Origin: Trichopria drosophilae
Taxonomy: Eukaryota > Arthropoda > Insecta > Hymenoptera > Diapriidae
Assembly (NCBI GenBank): GCA_030407085.1
Contig: CM059582.1
Location: forward strand, 84,909,501-84,973,500
DNA: 64,000 bases
Reading direction: 5' to 3'
The notes under the pieces are model-generated. The model saw only the letters and a list, made by a program, of their open reading frames with translations. It was not told the origin of the DNA and ran no database searches. The position numbers were made by a program, and so were the translations under genes. The first letter of the stretch is position 1, and each line of letters begins with the position of its first letter. This document shows, one piece after another, positions 1 through 11,105 of this stretch.

Positions 1-640
1 TCCGTGAACTTTGATGCACTGAAATACTCTTTTCCCATCCAGCCAGTAAATGTATACCTTTAAACAGCATCGACTGTGAAGTACACAAACATAAAATCGA
101 CTGCGACCTGTGAAGTGCACAAACATAAAATATCCAATATATATTTTCACCTAAAAAATGAGTTAACTGGTCCAGAGAGATAAAGACAGAGAAGATTACA
201 ATAAGGTATATAGAAATAGAGATGTGGTCGGAATAAAGTGAAGGAAAGAATAAAAAAGCGAAATGCGATAGCGAAAGCAAATTATGATATGTAGGAAGGA
301 TTTGTTCAATACTTACAACCGAATTAAATTCTTCCTACGTAGCTCTATAAAATCGAGAAAATTCGTCCACTGTCTTGAAAGGCAAGCGGTCTGGCATGCA
401 CTGTGAACGCCTACCTCAGGAAGAGCACAAAGATCGGACCAAACCTGTCAGTTGCCTCAAGTTCGTGCGGATTCTCCTAATTGAAATTATTTCTAATGAG
501 TGACAATTTTTAATTAGAACAATATAAACATTTATATAATGGTTTTATCAAAATATTGCCATATAATAATTAAGTCTACGAACATAATAACGAATTCCTT
601 CACCGAAATAGCGCTTAACATCATCAAAGTACACTGATAG
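1..640. other. AT-rich stretch, nothing recognised
   Basis: No long reading frame, repeat unit or terminal repeat that I can assign. The base composition is ordinary AT-rich non-coding DNA. Confidence 0.5.
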
Positions 641-965
641 AAATTTCCCAGCGTAGCGCCTTGGCGCTTTGGAAACATTCCGTTAGGATCTGTGTTACGA
701 GCGCTGCGATTGGACTGTTCGAGCCTATCGCTTTGAAACCCAAGACAATACGGTATGGATTCTGGTCCAATCGCTGCGTCTTGGCGATCACGGCCTGGTG
801 TCGTGATCGCCGAGACGCCGTCTATCGAGGCCGGTCGAAACGTACAGCCTTATGTATATCCCGGCCGTCTGGCGCGCGAAAGTATTAAACAAATGACGGG
901 GGGTTAAAATTGTGTATAATCGTCGTCGAGTGGTACAAGCCCATGAGTTGAAGCGCAGCGCGTTA
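641..965. other. Small GC-richer island with hairpins
   Basis: This short island is richer in GC than its flanks. It holds a perfect 10-bp stem with a 9-nt loop (arms 783-792 and 802-811) and a separate 10-bp inverted pair, GCGATTGGAC near 705-714 and its complement at 765-774. Open frames here are short and show no protein family. It may be the core of an old repeat or a small CpG island; I cannot decide. Confidence 0.35.
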
Positions 966-2138
966 TTTTTTTAGTTCGATTTCGATGTCGGGGATTTTTT
1001 TTTTTTTATTGTTCATTTACTCAACATTTGTAACGAAAACGATTTTTTACTTGTTTACTATTAGTTATTTTATTTACAAAAATGAATTGTGAAAATAAAT
1101 TTTAAAAACATTAAACAATATGTTTTTGTAGGATGTCATTTGTAAGTATCGAATTCTCTGTAATATTAAAATAAATAAATGTACAATATTTTATCGTAAT
1201 TTCCGAAATAATATACAAAAATTACAAGTCGTACATTTTTTCTAAAAAAGTTATTGTAGTTAAAATAAGCTTGTAATTCATTTTTTTATATGTTTCAAGT
1301 ATAATGTAGACCTTCCATCTAAATCCTAATATCGGGCGGTATCTTTATTTATATATACGGCAACAGTTTATATTGCATTTACGGTAAATGGAAACATCTT
1401 GTACAGAAAAAGGAAGAAACGAAAGTATCGTGGAAACAAATGTGGGAAACAAATATTTGGAACACTCGATTAATATAATATTAAAATAAAAAGATGTTGT
1501 TTTACTTCTCCAATGAAATTGTACTAAATTACTAACTGCTTTTTTGAAATATTTCAATACTACTAGACAATAATATTTTATCCCGTTAGAAAACTTTTAT
1601 GATTACACTAACAGCATTCTGTAAATCAGTATATCTATATAGTATAAAATCTTATTTAAATTAGTTATAGATTTTCACCAATATTTTTTAAAATATTTAA
1701 ACCCTTTCATGACAATTTTACTTACTTGTAATTAAATTGATTTCAAGGATATATCATTCAGCAAGATCGTTATTCGTAATTCATTATTTACTTTATTTTG
1801 CCTACATTATGCTATTATTTATAGCTGTGGGTTTTGTTTTACGTATCAATTAATTAAATAAATATATTATACTAATGTTATTGTAATACACCGATTAAGA
1901 TATCGAAAATTAGTACATTATGTTTCAGATGCTGATTTTCATTAACCTATAAAAAATCACATGTTTTGCACAAGACTGGATATATGGTCTATTATTTATC
2001 AACAAATCGTCCAATTTTATTCCCGACTAGAAAAGGTGATAAATAATTGATAATCGTTTCGTTAAAAAAATGGTTTAAATCTGATTTTTCCCTTCATAAC
2101 AATATACAATAAATTTCGTTTACTATATTTATCACAAA

Positions 2139-2141
<3 letters not shown>
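966..2141. other. AT-rich stretch, nothing recognised
   Basis: Strongly AT-rich sequence with only short chance reading frames. No repeat ends seen. Confidence 0.5.
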
Positions 2142-2207
<66 letters not shown>

Positions 2208-2258
2208 CGTGTGTGCGTGCGTGCGTGCGTGCGTGCGTGTGTGTGTGTGTGTGTGTGT
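2142..2258. repeat. (GT)n microsatellite
   Basis: About 117 bp of alternating GT with interspersed GC dinucleotides in its second half. The reading frame that runs through it is only translated repeat. Confidence 0.97.
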
Positions 2259-2600
2259 TCGGAATGCTTTATTAAAAACGCGTGACTTTTCGTGTAACAG
2301 CTTTTTCAGAATTAGAAAAGATTTTGCATGTCATCTACTGCACAGATTCAGGAATAAAACAGTGAAACTGCCTTGTGCCTTGAATTGTTAAAGCGTTTTC
2401 TAAAACGAAAACACGATATAGTTACGAATTTAAAAGAAAAAAGACCCGAAATTTTTAATTGTGTATAAGTCGACGAGTTTTGAATTTAAAAAAAAATATT
2501 TGGCAGAACATTTTATCTCACTGAGAACTATCGATGAGCAAAATTGGAACATTTTCTGAGACATGACTGATCCGCTTCACGTGGAATTGCTCATATAACA
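2259..2600. other. AT-rich stretch
   Basis: No gene. Near 2575 there is a CACGTGGAATTGC box resembling the terminal box discussed at 63.2 kb, but the match is short. Confidence 0.4.
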
Positions 2601-3086
2601 GATTTAGTTCTAATATTTAGAAAGCTGTCTGTATAGAACACCAATTTAATATACTTGATAAGCAAGAAAGGTTGGTTTATATGAAGAAAATGTCGAAAAA
2701 TGTCATCCAATTGCTTTAATTGACGAAGAATAATTAGCTTTATACATGAAAAACATTGAAACGAGTTAGATTGAAAGGTTTTGTAGGAAACTACCCTACA
2801 TTTTTTTCTTTGGGATAAAAATTAAATGTGCTTGTTGATAAAACGCCGCAATGATCTGTAGTAACATTTAACATTGCATTTATTTCATTCTCCAGAAGGT
2901 ATCTCCTGTCTGAAATAAAATATGACGACACAAATAAAGGAAACTAAGTTTACAGAACATATAAATTTTTGTACCTTTCATCGTTTAGAAAAAGGCCATT
3001 TCAAGTTTAAAAACAATAATGCATGAGTGTGTTCCTCGCATAAAAATGGTGCAGATCACACTTTTTTAATTACTGTGCCACCATAA
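2601..3086 (+). repeat. Dispersed repeat A, copy 1
   Basis: Sequence 2622-3086 matches the reverse complement of 15410-15870, with scattered substitutions. Positions 2601-2713 also match the reverse complement of 25876-25989. Three copies in one 64-kb window mark this as an interspersed repeat. No coding potential is apparent, and the family is not recognised. Confidence 0.8.
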
Positions 3087-3179
3087 CTTAGTCGAAATAA
3101 TTTGGGGATTATCGTTTCCACACCACCATGCGGTAGATAAATTGGCGCGTTTTTTAAAGTGGTTTCCCCAGGAGGCCTA

Positions 3180-3570
3180 ATCCACTATTGAAAGCAATGA
3201 AATAAATTATTTTACAACATATTTTAAAATTTTACAACAAAAAATATAAATATATATAAAAATAAATACAAATATAAATAATAAAAATAAATATATAAAA
3301 AAAAATATAAAAATAAATGTATAAAAAAATAAATAAAAAATCAATATTTTTTTTATTGGCACGCAGTTGCAATTTTGTTTTTATTATTGTATATGGTGTA
3401 AATATCACTCATTTTTTTAAGAACTTTTTTTTTAGGCAATATTCAGAATTTTATTCATAAGTGATATTTTTTGTGCAGTTTTTGAATAAGTCCTTATAAA
3501 ATCTATTCCATAATTCTTAATCGATTTTGCTGATTCAATGACACAAATCTTCTGGAAATTGTAATCCCCC
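3180..3570. other. Low-complexity A/T-rich sequence
   Basis: Positions 3240-3360 are dominated by runs built from ATAAAAATA-like units. The rest is unassigned. Confidence 0.6.
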
Positions 3571-4505
3571 CTTTGGAAGGGGAAACGAAAATAAATTATT
3601 CGACTCAAATTTTTTTCTTAGGTCCAAGTTCGTTTTATTCTATTCGCAAACACACGCAAACACACGTCACGGGCTTAAATCTCGCGAAAGGGGCACGTTT
3701 CGTAACAATGACCGGAGAAAGATATAAGAACGCGCAAAAACGCAACCCGCGAATCGAAACGCAAACAAAGGGGGTGTTGGGTGAACCGGGTATGGGCCTT
3801 CGCCGCGATACAATAAAAACTCGGGGCCCTATGGGCAACTCACGATTCGCTGAGTAGTTCGAGAGGATGCTCCGGAAACAGCCTAGCCTCGGATGACGAC
3901 GGGGTGACGGTAGGCTACGTCCGCTGTCCTCCTCGGCACCAGGGTCACGGAGCACCAGGGGGTCGTCACTGACACCGTGGAATTCCCACTCTCTTACAGT
4001 TCACCTTGTCACTCGGTCTGCACTTTTCCGTGTAAAGTTTTATGACGCACCACACGCGTGAACTCTGCTACTCGGTTACTAGTTCCGTATCGTTTCGCGG
4101 TACTCGACAGAATGGCTTCTTCTTCGTCGTTCGTGAAGGCGCCACCTCGGGGCCCTATGCTGGGGGGTGATCCGTGGAAGGGGGGAGCAGCGTGATGGTC
4201 GCGCGGCCCGCGCGTACCGGCTTCTCCTTCGAAGGGAGAGAGAGATACATAGCTGCGCAAATCGGCTCTCGGCTTCTATCGTTGGAAGGAAAGAGAGAAA
4301 CGCCCCGGCGTCACTCGCCTCCGTCTGTGGGGAAGGAACTCCCGACGGCGACTGACTAGAGGAGCGACGGCGGGGAGGTCTGAGCCTCCATAGCGCGTAT
4401 CCCCGGTACGGCGGGCGAGAACAGCGGCGAATAGAGGGAAGGATTCCCCCGAAACGCTCTCCCCGGTTAGAGTTAACGGCTCGATTAGTGACTACGTCAC
4501 AAAAT
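3571..4505. other. Unassigned GC-rich block
   Basis: A sharp GC-rich block within AT-rich DNA. It contains the string CTCGGGGCCCTATG twice (near 3821 and 4147) and several overlapping open frames on both strands, none resembling a known protein. The abrupt edges suggest an inserted unit such as an LTR or a repeat core, but I found no matching second copy or terminal repeat in the window. Confidence 0.35.
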
Positions 4506-5271
4506 AATTACAATTTTTACACACAAAAAAATCTTTGAATTAAGAAGAAAAAATAGAATAAAAAGGATTTCTTACTGAATATTGCATTTATTACATTTAC
4601 TTTTTATTAAGAAATCGACTGGCTCTTATTTTATTTTAGCGTTTAGTATTCGCAAGGCATTTTGTGCCTTTTCTTTTTTTTTCCTTTTCAAGTTTTCTTT
4701 TCTCTTGTTGTTTAATGTTTTTCAATTCTTGTTTCGGTTTTTGTCGATTACTTTCATCCGTGTCTATAATTTCATAGAGAGAAAAGAACAAATATACAAA
4801 ATATTGGTCATATTTTGAAGATCACAAATATAATTCTATCATTTAAAAGGAAATATTATATTTGCTTCTCACACATGTTTAGCAATAGCTAAAATAGTTA
4901 TAATAGTCTGCTTTCGAGCTTGCATTAATTTCCGCCTTGTTCCGTCAATAGAAACATATGTAACTGCAGATTTTTAAAATAATCTATTTTATTGTCTTCA
5001 ACGGTGTCATAGTAATTAGGACTCCTGGGGAAACCACTGAAAAATGAAACTCGTCAACTTATATACCGACTGTTGGTTTGCAAAAGTTAATCCCTGTGTT
5101 TTGTAGGGGAAGTTATTATCAATAACTTAAACTATTCAATGATCTAAATTTACCTATAAGTAACAAATAATTATTGCACATAAATTTAAAATATAAAGCA
5201 TGGAGGTAAAGCGCTGCACATTTGGGGGATCGTGCAAAAATCGCAATTTTGACGTCTTTTAATTGAAATCG
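4506..5271. other. AT-rich stretch, nothing recognised
   Basis: AT-rich sequence. A 78-codon frame at 4582-4818 is phenylalanine-rich low-complexity translation and is not credible as a gene. Confidence 0.5.

Positions 5272-5362
<91 letters not shown>
5272..5362. repeat. (TC)n microsatellite, left part
   Basis: Near-perfect CT/TC dinucleotide run that stops about 25 bp before the first LINE-like codons. A second TC run begins where the LINE ends (7645), so both look like halves of one tract split by the insertion. Confidence 0.95.
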
Positions 5363-5365
<3 letters not shown>

Positions 5366-5387
5366 ATTGATTACAAAACGTATTTTG

Positions 5388-7463
5388 CACCGCGCTATTC
5401 CGTGGATCATACCTAGTATACGAAGTAGGATTAAGGAACGCGACAAATAGTACCTGCGTGCGAAACGAACTCGAAACCTGCGTCTTTTCCAGGAATATAA
5501 GAATATGCGTCGCGAGATTAAAAATATCTGAAAAGCGGCCAAAAATCGTCACTTAGCCGAGCTAGTACTCCAACAAACAAGCACGAACAAACTCTAGTCT
5601 TGCCTACGAAAATTAGGACTTGCTAATCAGCCATCACAGTCAGCACTTCCTCATTTCTCACCCATTGCATTAAATCGTCATTTCGCACAAATATCGTCAT
5701 CTCACCCGTCTTGTGACTTAGCGACACTCAACAACATTATCATGCGTCCATTACCCAATTTCCATACAACATTCAGCTTTACTGCTATTAATCATCATGA
5801 TGTCCTACTTAGTCTTAATCTAGTTGCACAAAAATCGCGTGGGCTTAGTCCCGATCATCTTCCTTTAGAGCACCTAAAATCCATGTTTACAACCGTTGCA
5901 CCATATTTAACATCCATTTTCAATCTTTCACTCATCTCTGGCTATTTCCCTCCCATTTGGAAATCATCTTACATCATACCACTTAAGAAAATCGCTAACC
6001 GCTTATGTCCTTCTGACACCCGTCCAATCACAAATCCTTCCCACCTCTCTAAGGTCATTGATTCCCTTGTCACCCAGCAGATCACAAAATATTTAGAGAT
6101 AAATTGTATACTGCATCCCAAACAATGTGTATTCCGCAAATTTCACAGCACCCAAACTGCCCTATTACACCTTATGGATGATGTACGTTCGGATATAGAT
6201 CGTGGGGCAGTTACTATCCTGGTACTGTTCGATTTCTCAAAAGCCTTTAACTCCTTAAACCATGTCGTGATTCTAATCTGCCTTCGAGACATAGGCTTTG
6301 AGGAATCAACATTGAGATGGCTGCATTCTTATCTCTCAAATCGCTCTCACATAATAATTGGCCTGAATGGTTTAACATCTAATCCTGAGTATACTACATC
6401 CGGCGTTCCACAAGGTTCAAGCTTAGGCCCCATATTATTCATTATTGTTATCAATACCTTATTCTCGAGACTTAAATACTGCAGACACACTACCATCATC
6501 TTTGCTGATGATACGCAATTTTATCTCTCGACCCCGATATGTCATCTCGATGAAACGATACGCAATATTAACAGTGACATTGCTGAGCTTGTGAGGTGGT
6601 CCCATGATTATGGGCTCACTTTAAATACGCGTGAAACTCAGGTCATCATCCTAGGTTCACCTCAGAATTTAGCCGATATGAAAAATCTCACCATACCACA
6701 AATTATTGTCGGGTCGGATGTAATACCTTATTCATATGAAGTAAAAGATCTTGGTGTTATAATAACATCCGACCTAACATGGAATCGCCATGTTAGTACC
6801 ATATCATCTAAAGTACATAATGTTCTTTACAGGCTTAAATTTCGTGGTGCTTTTTTTCCACCGCAGATCAAACTCACACTCGTCAACGCATTAGTCATCC
6901 CACATCTCGATTACGCATCTTTAGTTATAGCCGATTCAACAGCATATCTTAACACTAAATTACAACGCCTTCAAAACATCGCCCTGAGGTATGTGTATCG
7001 CCTGCGCCGGGATGAAAGACTTGCGCCGTATCGTCAGAAAGCCAACTGGCTACCCATAACATCTAGGCGACAGTACTTTCTCGGTAGCCTCACTCATCAA
7101 ATCATCCATACCTCCCAACCTTCCTACCTTGCTGACAGATTCATTCCTCTAGACCATTCCATTCGCCGATCTTCTCGCTTACAATCATCTCAATATCAAC
7201 TTCCAATTCCTCGTTCCAACCTCTTTGCTCATTCTTTCTGGATCACAGCCATACAGTTTTGGAACTCCCTGCCACGCCGCCTTCACGCATTTACATCTCT
7301 CGCAACATTTCGTACTAACTTATTAACATATATCTTAGGGCTGATCAACCGTAAGTTTGTTACGTTTTCTATTTTTGTTTTAACTATGCGAGCGACTTCT
7401 AATCAAATTTACTACTTACGTGTAGCTCAAGTGCAACTTTGTTATTTTTTATTTACAATGTAG
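5388..7463 (+). pseudogene. CR1/L2-like LINE ORF2 (RT), 5'-truncated
   Basis: Reverse transcriptase of a non-LTR retrotransposon. The open frame from 5742 gives 573 codons. The same frame continues upstream to about 5388 through the endonuclease-RT linker but is broken by stops at 5448, 5529 and 5595. RT landmarks in order are a KAFNSLNH aspartate box (canonical D followed by substitutions), SGVPQGSSLGPILF and the catalytic FADDTQ, then the thumb and the C-terminal region with FWNSLP. The endonuclease domain is absent, so the copy is 5'-truncated as usual for LINEs. The 3' end carries a TCAA microsatellite tail, as in CR1/L2-type elements. Clade assignment is inference; Jockey-group relatives are the alternative. 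Confidence 0.88.
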
Positions 7464-7644
7464 TATATATGAAGATGTATAATGTGTTTACCGCCTTATA
7501 GCAGAGATTATATAGTTTTAAGGTTTAAGTTGTATTATGTATCGCTTATCCTGACCGAAACATTGTAACAGCAGGATATTGAGTTGATGTGTCCACGGCT
7601 CGTAGTGGCCAGGACACTAATAAATAAGTCTTCAATCAATCAAT
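5388..7644 (+). mobile_element. Truncated CR1/L2-like LINE inserted in a TC tract
   Basis: The element runs from the truncated linker through ORF2 and about 180 bp of 3' UTR to a short TCAA-repeat tail at 7630-7645. TC microsatellite sequence lies on both sides (5272-5362 and about 7645-7728), so target duplications cannot be delimited. Confidence 0.8.
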
Positions 7645-7647
7645 CTC

Positions 7648-7728
<81 letters not shown>
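7645..7728. repeat. (TC)n microsatellite, right part
   Basis: CT dinucleotide run directly following the LINE tail, ending in TGTCGAAACG. Confidence 0.95.
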
Positions 7729-7732
<4 letters not shown>

Positions 7733-8208
7733 AAACGCGAGTTGAATAAAAAGTGCATTTTTTTAAACTTAATTACACTTTTTTATTAATAGCATTCTTT
7801 TCGTAAACATTTCTATAATGTTCCAATAATAAATAATTCATTTAACTAATTAATTCCTTAGACTTGTTCAGTTTCCTTTATAATTTTTATTTTCACTAGG
7901 TTCATACGTCAATCCAAAGATGAGTCTGTAAAGGGTAATGATGACATGAATTTTCTTGAAACATTGTGATCAAGTATGATGGAATTTCTTCGTATTTGTC
8001 GGTTAATTGTTTTGAAAAAAAATGTAAATCAATGTAAACAAATACCAAGAAATTCATCCATTCTTGATCATGTAACCTACACGTTTTATCTCGTGTGGTT
8101 CTGAATTGTACTTCGCGGAAATCCTTCAATACACGATCGATTTTCTGAATATACGATTCACCGGAAGTTAGTAATACTCCAGGCTCTGATCAAATGTAAA
8201 TATATAGT
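7729..8208. other. AT-rich stretch, nothing recognised
   Basis: No gene or repeat end identified. A 75-codon minus-strand frame at 7902-8129 has no recognisable domain. Confidence 0.5.
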
Positions 8209-8220
8209 GTACACACACAC

Positions 8221-8259
<39 letters not shown>

Positions 8260-8297
8260 CACACACACACACACGCGCGCGCGCGCACGCACGCACA
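8209..8297. repeat. (CA)n microsatellite with CG interruptions
   Basis: CA dinucleotide run, interrupted by GC and ACGC units toward its 3' end. Confidence 0.95.
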
Positions 8298-8530
8298 AGG
8301 AAAGGTCTTGTAAATAAGAATACAAGTCGTTTATTTACCACATGAAAATATGTTTATTTAACAACGATCTTGACCTTACCCTTATTTTGTATATAGATAC
8401 TTAAATCTATGTTTCACGAGAGTTTGAATACTCGGAATCTGAAAATAAAATTATCATTAATTAATATGAAAATAATGGGCAAGTCCGGATTAGCAGCTTA
8501 TAAATAAATGTGGACCAGCAAAATAGAAGA
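8298..8530. other. Unassigned
   Basis: No gene or repeat recognised. Confidence 0.4.
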
Positions 8531-8770
8531 GTAATACGACGAGATCGCCTCAGCGATCGCGCTACCGAAAATTAATTGCCTCTTCGTACTGCCGTCGCCC
8601 TCAGCGGGGTCCGGAACAGTACTACTGCCTAAATACAAATTAAATAAAAAGAAAATTCGTTAGACTATTATTCAACGTAGAAATCGCCGAAGTTCCTCTC
8701 AGCGAGGAGACCTAGTGCGAGGACCTAGGGAAGCCGTGTCAAGATCCCTCAGCGGGATTCCTGGGCAAGA
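8531..8770. other. Cluster of hairpins with a shared CTCAGCG apex
   Basis: Four short inverted repeats share a CTCAGCG apex but differ in stem sequence: GATCGC...GCGATC near 8542, CCC...GGG near 8592 inside an outer GTACTG/CAGTAC pair, CCTC...GAGG near 8695, and ATCCC...GGGAT near 8744. Different stems around one loop look like a structured RNA or a tandem DNA recognition array. No family recognised. Confidence 0.4.
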
Positions 8771-8790
8771 CTAGGACAAGGATATATATA

Positions 8791-10025
8791 CAGGGTGATC
8801 GGCCAACCATTACCCAGCGGCTAACTGTAGATTGTACAGATAATTCTGAGCAACTTTTTCCTCTGAAAAAATTTCCGGGAAGGTAGAGTTTTTAAGTTAT
8901 TCAACACTAAAATTTAGGGGGGAAAATCACTTTTTTTAAAAATATCTCGGCTCTGTATGAAGGTATCTTAGCGAACCGAAGCTCGTTTTAAAGATATTTT
9001 CAAGCTATACAAGTTGCCTCTGTTGGTTTTTGACCTACAATGAATATTTCTCTAAAGTTTAGTAACTATAAAGTTAAAGTAAAATTTCTCGGCCAACCAT
9101 TACCCAGCGGCTAACTCTAGATTCTACAGATAATTCTGAACATCTTTTTCCTCTAAAAAAATGTTCGGGAAGGTAGAGTTTTTAAGTTATTCAACACTAA
9201 AATTTAGGTGAAAAAATCACATTTGTTGAAATATCTCGACCTCGGATTGAAGGTACCTTAACGAACCGGAGCTCATTTTAAAGATATTTTAAAGCTCTAT
9301 AAATTGTCTCTATTGGTTTTTGATCTACAATGAATATCTCTCTTGTTATAGCCATAAAAACGGGATAAATGCCGATTTTTCAGCATTTTCGCGTTTAACT
9401 CGTTTCGACACATAGTTACCGAAATATCACACAGAAAAAAGTTGTAGGCCTTGAAAAAACAAAAATTTTTTGTCCTCTAGTACGATGCGATTAAATTAAA
9501 ACTGAACCCTACAAGAGCCTCGTAAAGTTGACAAAATACAGTTCGACAAATAAATCGATATTAATAACAAAATGTTATGAAAACGAGTACAAATAGGGTT
9601 CAGTTTTAATTTAATCGCATCGTATTAGAGGACAAAAAGTGTTTGTATTTTCAAGGCCTACAACTTTTTCCAGTGTGATATTTCGATAACTATGTGTCCA
9701 AACGAGTTAGACGCGAAAAACCTGAAAAATCGGTATTTATTCCCGTTTTTATGGCTATAACAAGAGAAATATTCATTGCAGGTCAAAAATCAACAGATAC
9801 AACTTGTATAGCTTGAAAATATCTTTAAAATGAGCTTCAGTTCGTTAAGATACCTTCCTACAGGGCCGAGATATTTCAAAAAAAGTGATTTTTTCCCCCT
9901 AAATTTTAGTGTTGAATAACTTAAAAACTCTACCTTCCCGGAAATTTTTTCAGAGGAAAAAGTTGATCAGAATTATCTGTACAATCTACAGTTAGCCGCT
10001 GGGTAATGGTTGGCCGATCACCCTG
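8791..10025. mobile_element. Palindromic MITE, TA duplication (Tc1/mariner-type ends)
   Basis: Non-coding element with long terminal inverted repeats beginning CAGGGTGATCGGCCAACC, flanked on both sides by TA (8789-8790 and 10026-10027). The right arm (about 9595-10025) pairs with 9089-9510. The outer left segment 8791-9088 is a second, diverged direct copy of the arm sequence, so the left side is duplicated. The two inner arms are separated by about 84 bp (9511-9594). TA duplication fits Tc1/mariner cross-mobilisation; no transposase remains. Confidence 0.85.
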
Positions 10026-10027
10026 TA

Positions 10028-10277
10028 TAGACGTCACTGGGATGTCAGGGTCTAGTGCGTTACTTTTTTTTTATCGTGATATGTATAATTGTCGATAAGA
10101 TAACTATTGGGTTTAATATTAAAAGCAAAAGCAGAAAAACAGAAAATATCCCTCTAGCGTTTCAACTTGATCAATTGTGGAAAATGCGTTTCGTACCAGG
10201 ATGTCATTTTGTGCTCTTCAGCAAGGCTTGTGGTTAAGATAAATAATGTAACATTGAAAGCATTAGGATTTTCTTTA
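10028..10277. other. Unassigned
   Basis: Short AT-rich interval. The small open frames show no family. Confidence 0.4.
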
Positions 10278-10436
10278 TTCCAGAGCACGGGACTGCTACT
10301 GATGAATTTTCGTTGTCATTTATTGTCTCCAGTTCGGCTGTTTGAAATTGGATCCGCACGGTGTCGCTGAGCGTAATTGTCTCAACCGAATGCTCACGGA
10401 AACTTTCGAACCTTTCCGATTCTGTTTGAAAACGGG
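10278..10436 (+). repeat. Dispersed repeat B, copy 1
   Basis: Matches the reverse complement of about 15085-15250. A shared core around TTATTGTCTCCAGT is followed by ATCCGCACGG and then CTGAG. The copies are clearly related but well diverged. Function unknown. Confidence 0.65.
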
Positions 10437-10511
10437 GAAACATACCGTCGGTATTCTTTTTCGAAAGAGACGAACGCGAAAACCCGCATAAATATTGTAA
10501 TTTCGATTTAG

Positions 10512-10567
10512 TAGTATTCTGAGATTATGTATTACTTTTAAAAATGTTACATAATCTCAGAATACTA
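10512..10567. repeat. Perfect 20-bp inverted repeat
   Basis: The arms at 10512-10531 and 10548-10567 are exact reverse complements (TAGTATTCTGAGATTATGTA) with a 16-nt AT-rich spacer. It could be a hairpin, a tiny MITE remnant or a protein-binding palindrome. Confidence 0.8.
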
Positions 10568-11105
10568 ATATTGTATAATAATATAATGAAACAAATAAAA
10601 AGAAAATAAAATTTATTGTTAAGAAGAACAAAGCCGAACCCAAAAAAATGAGAAAATGGGACGATTTCAAATTGCTATATCTCCCCCAATTTTGCTTGAA
10701 ACAGATCTTATAACCTGTTCTGGAGTTATGGCAGACTCTTGGAAACCTAAAAAAAATTGATTGAATCGAATCACTTAACTTCTAAACTGAGATAAAGGTA
10801 AATAAAAAAGGGGGTCAAATTGATCACCACCAGAGGCTTTCGAACAATTCCACCACACGGTCTCAGCATATGAATTAGCTTTGATTAAAAAGTTTGCATG
10901 TGTTTTCTAACCTGATTCAGGATCACATACTGAAAATGGAGCAGCAAAATATGTTCATCAACTAACATAATAGTACATATTGTGAACACAACAAATTAAA
11001 GAAACAGTGTCAATAATAAATACCTATTTATTTAAAACATTCTATTATATATTAACATTTTTTTATTTTTAACAAAAATCTATACGTCCTTTTTTATTTT
11101 TGCAG
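10568..11105. other. Unassigned, probably 3' part of the Tigger copy
   Basis: AT-rich. It should contain the distal end of the neighbouring Tigger/pogo copy, but I could not find a terminal repeat matching its other end. Confidence 0.35.

Noticed and set aside
2143..2391. 82-codon frame over the GT microsatellite
   Set aside because: Alternating Cys/Val translation of a dinucleotide repeat; no gene evidence.
3635..4359. Several 60-106-codon frames in the GC-rich block
   Set aside because: All frames are open because of composition; no conserved domain seen.
5186..5542. 118-codon minus-strand frame with an Arg/Glu run
   Set aside because: Translation of the TC tract and the antisense of LINE linker sequence.
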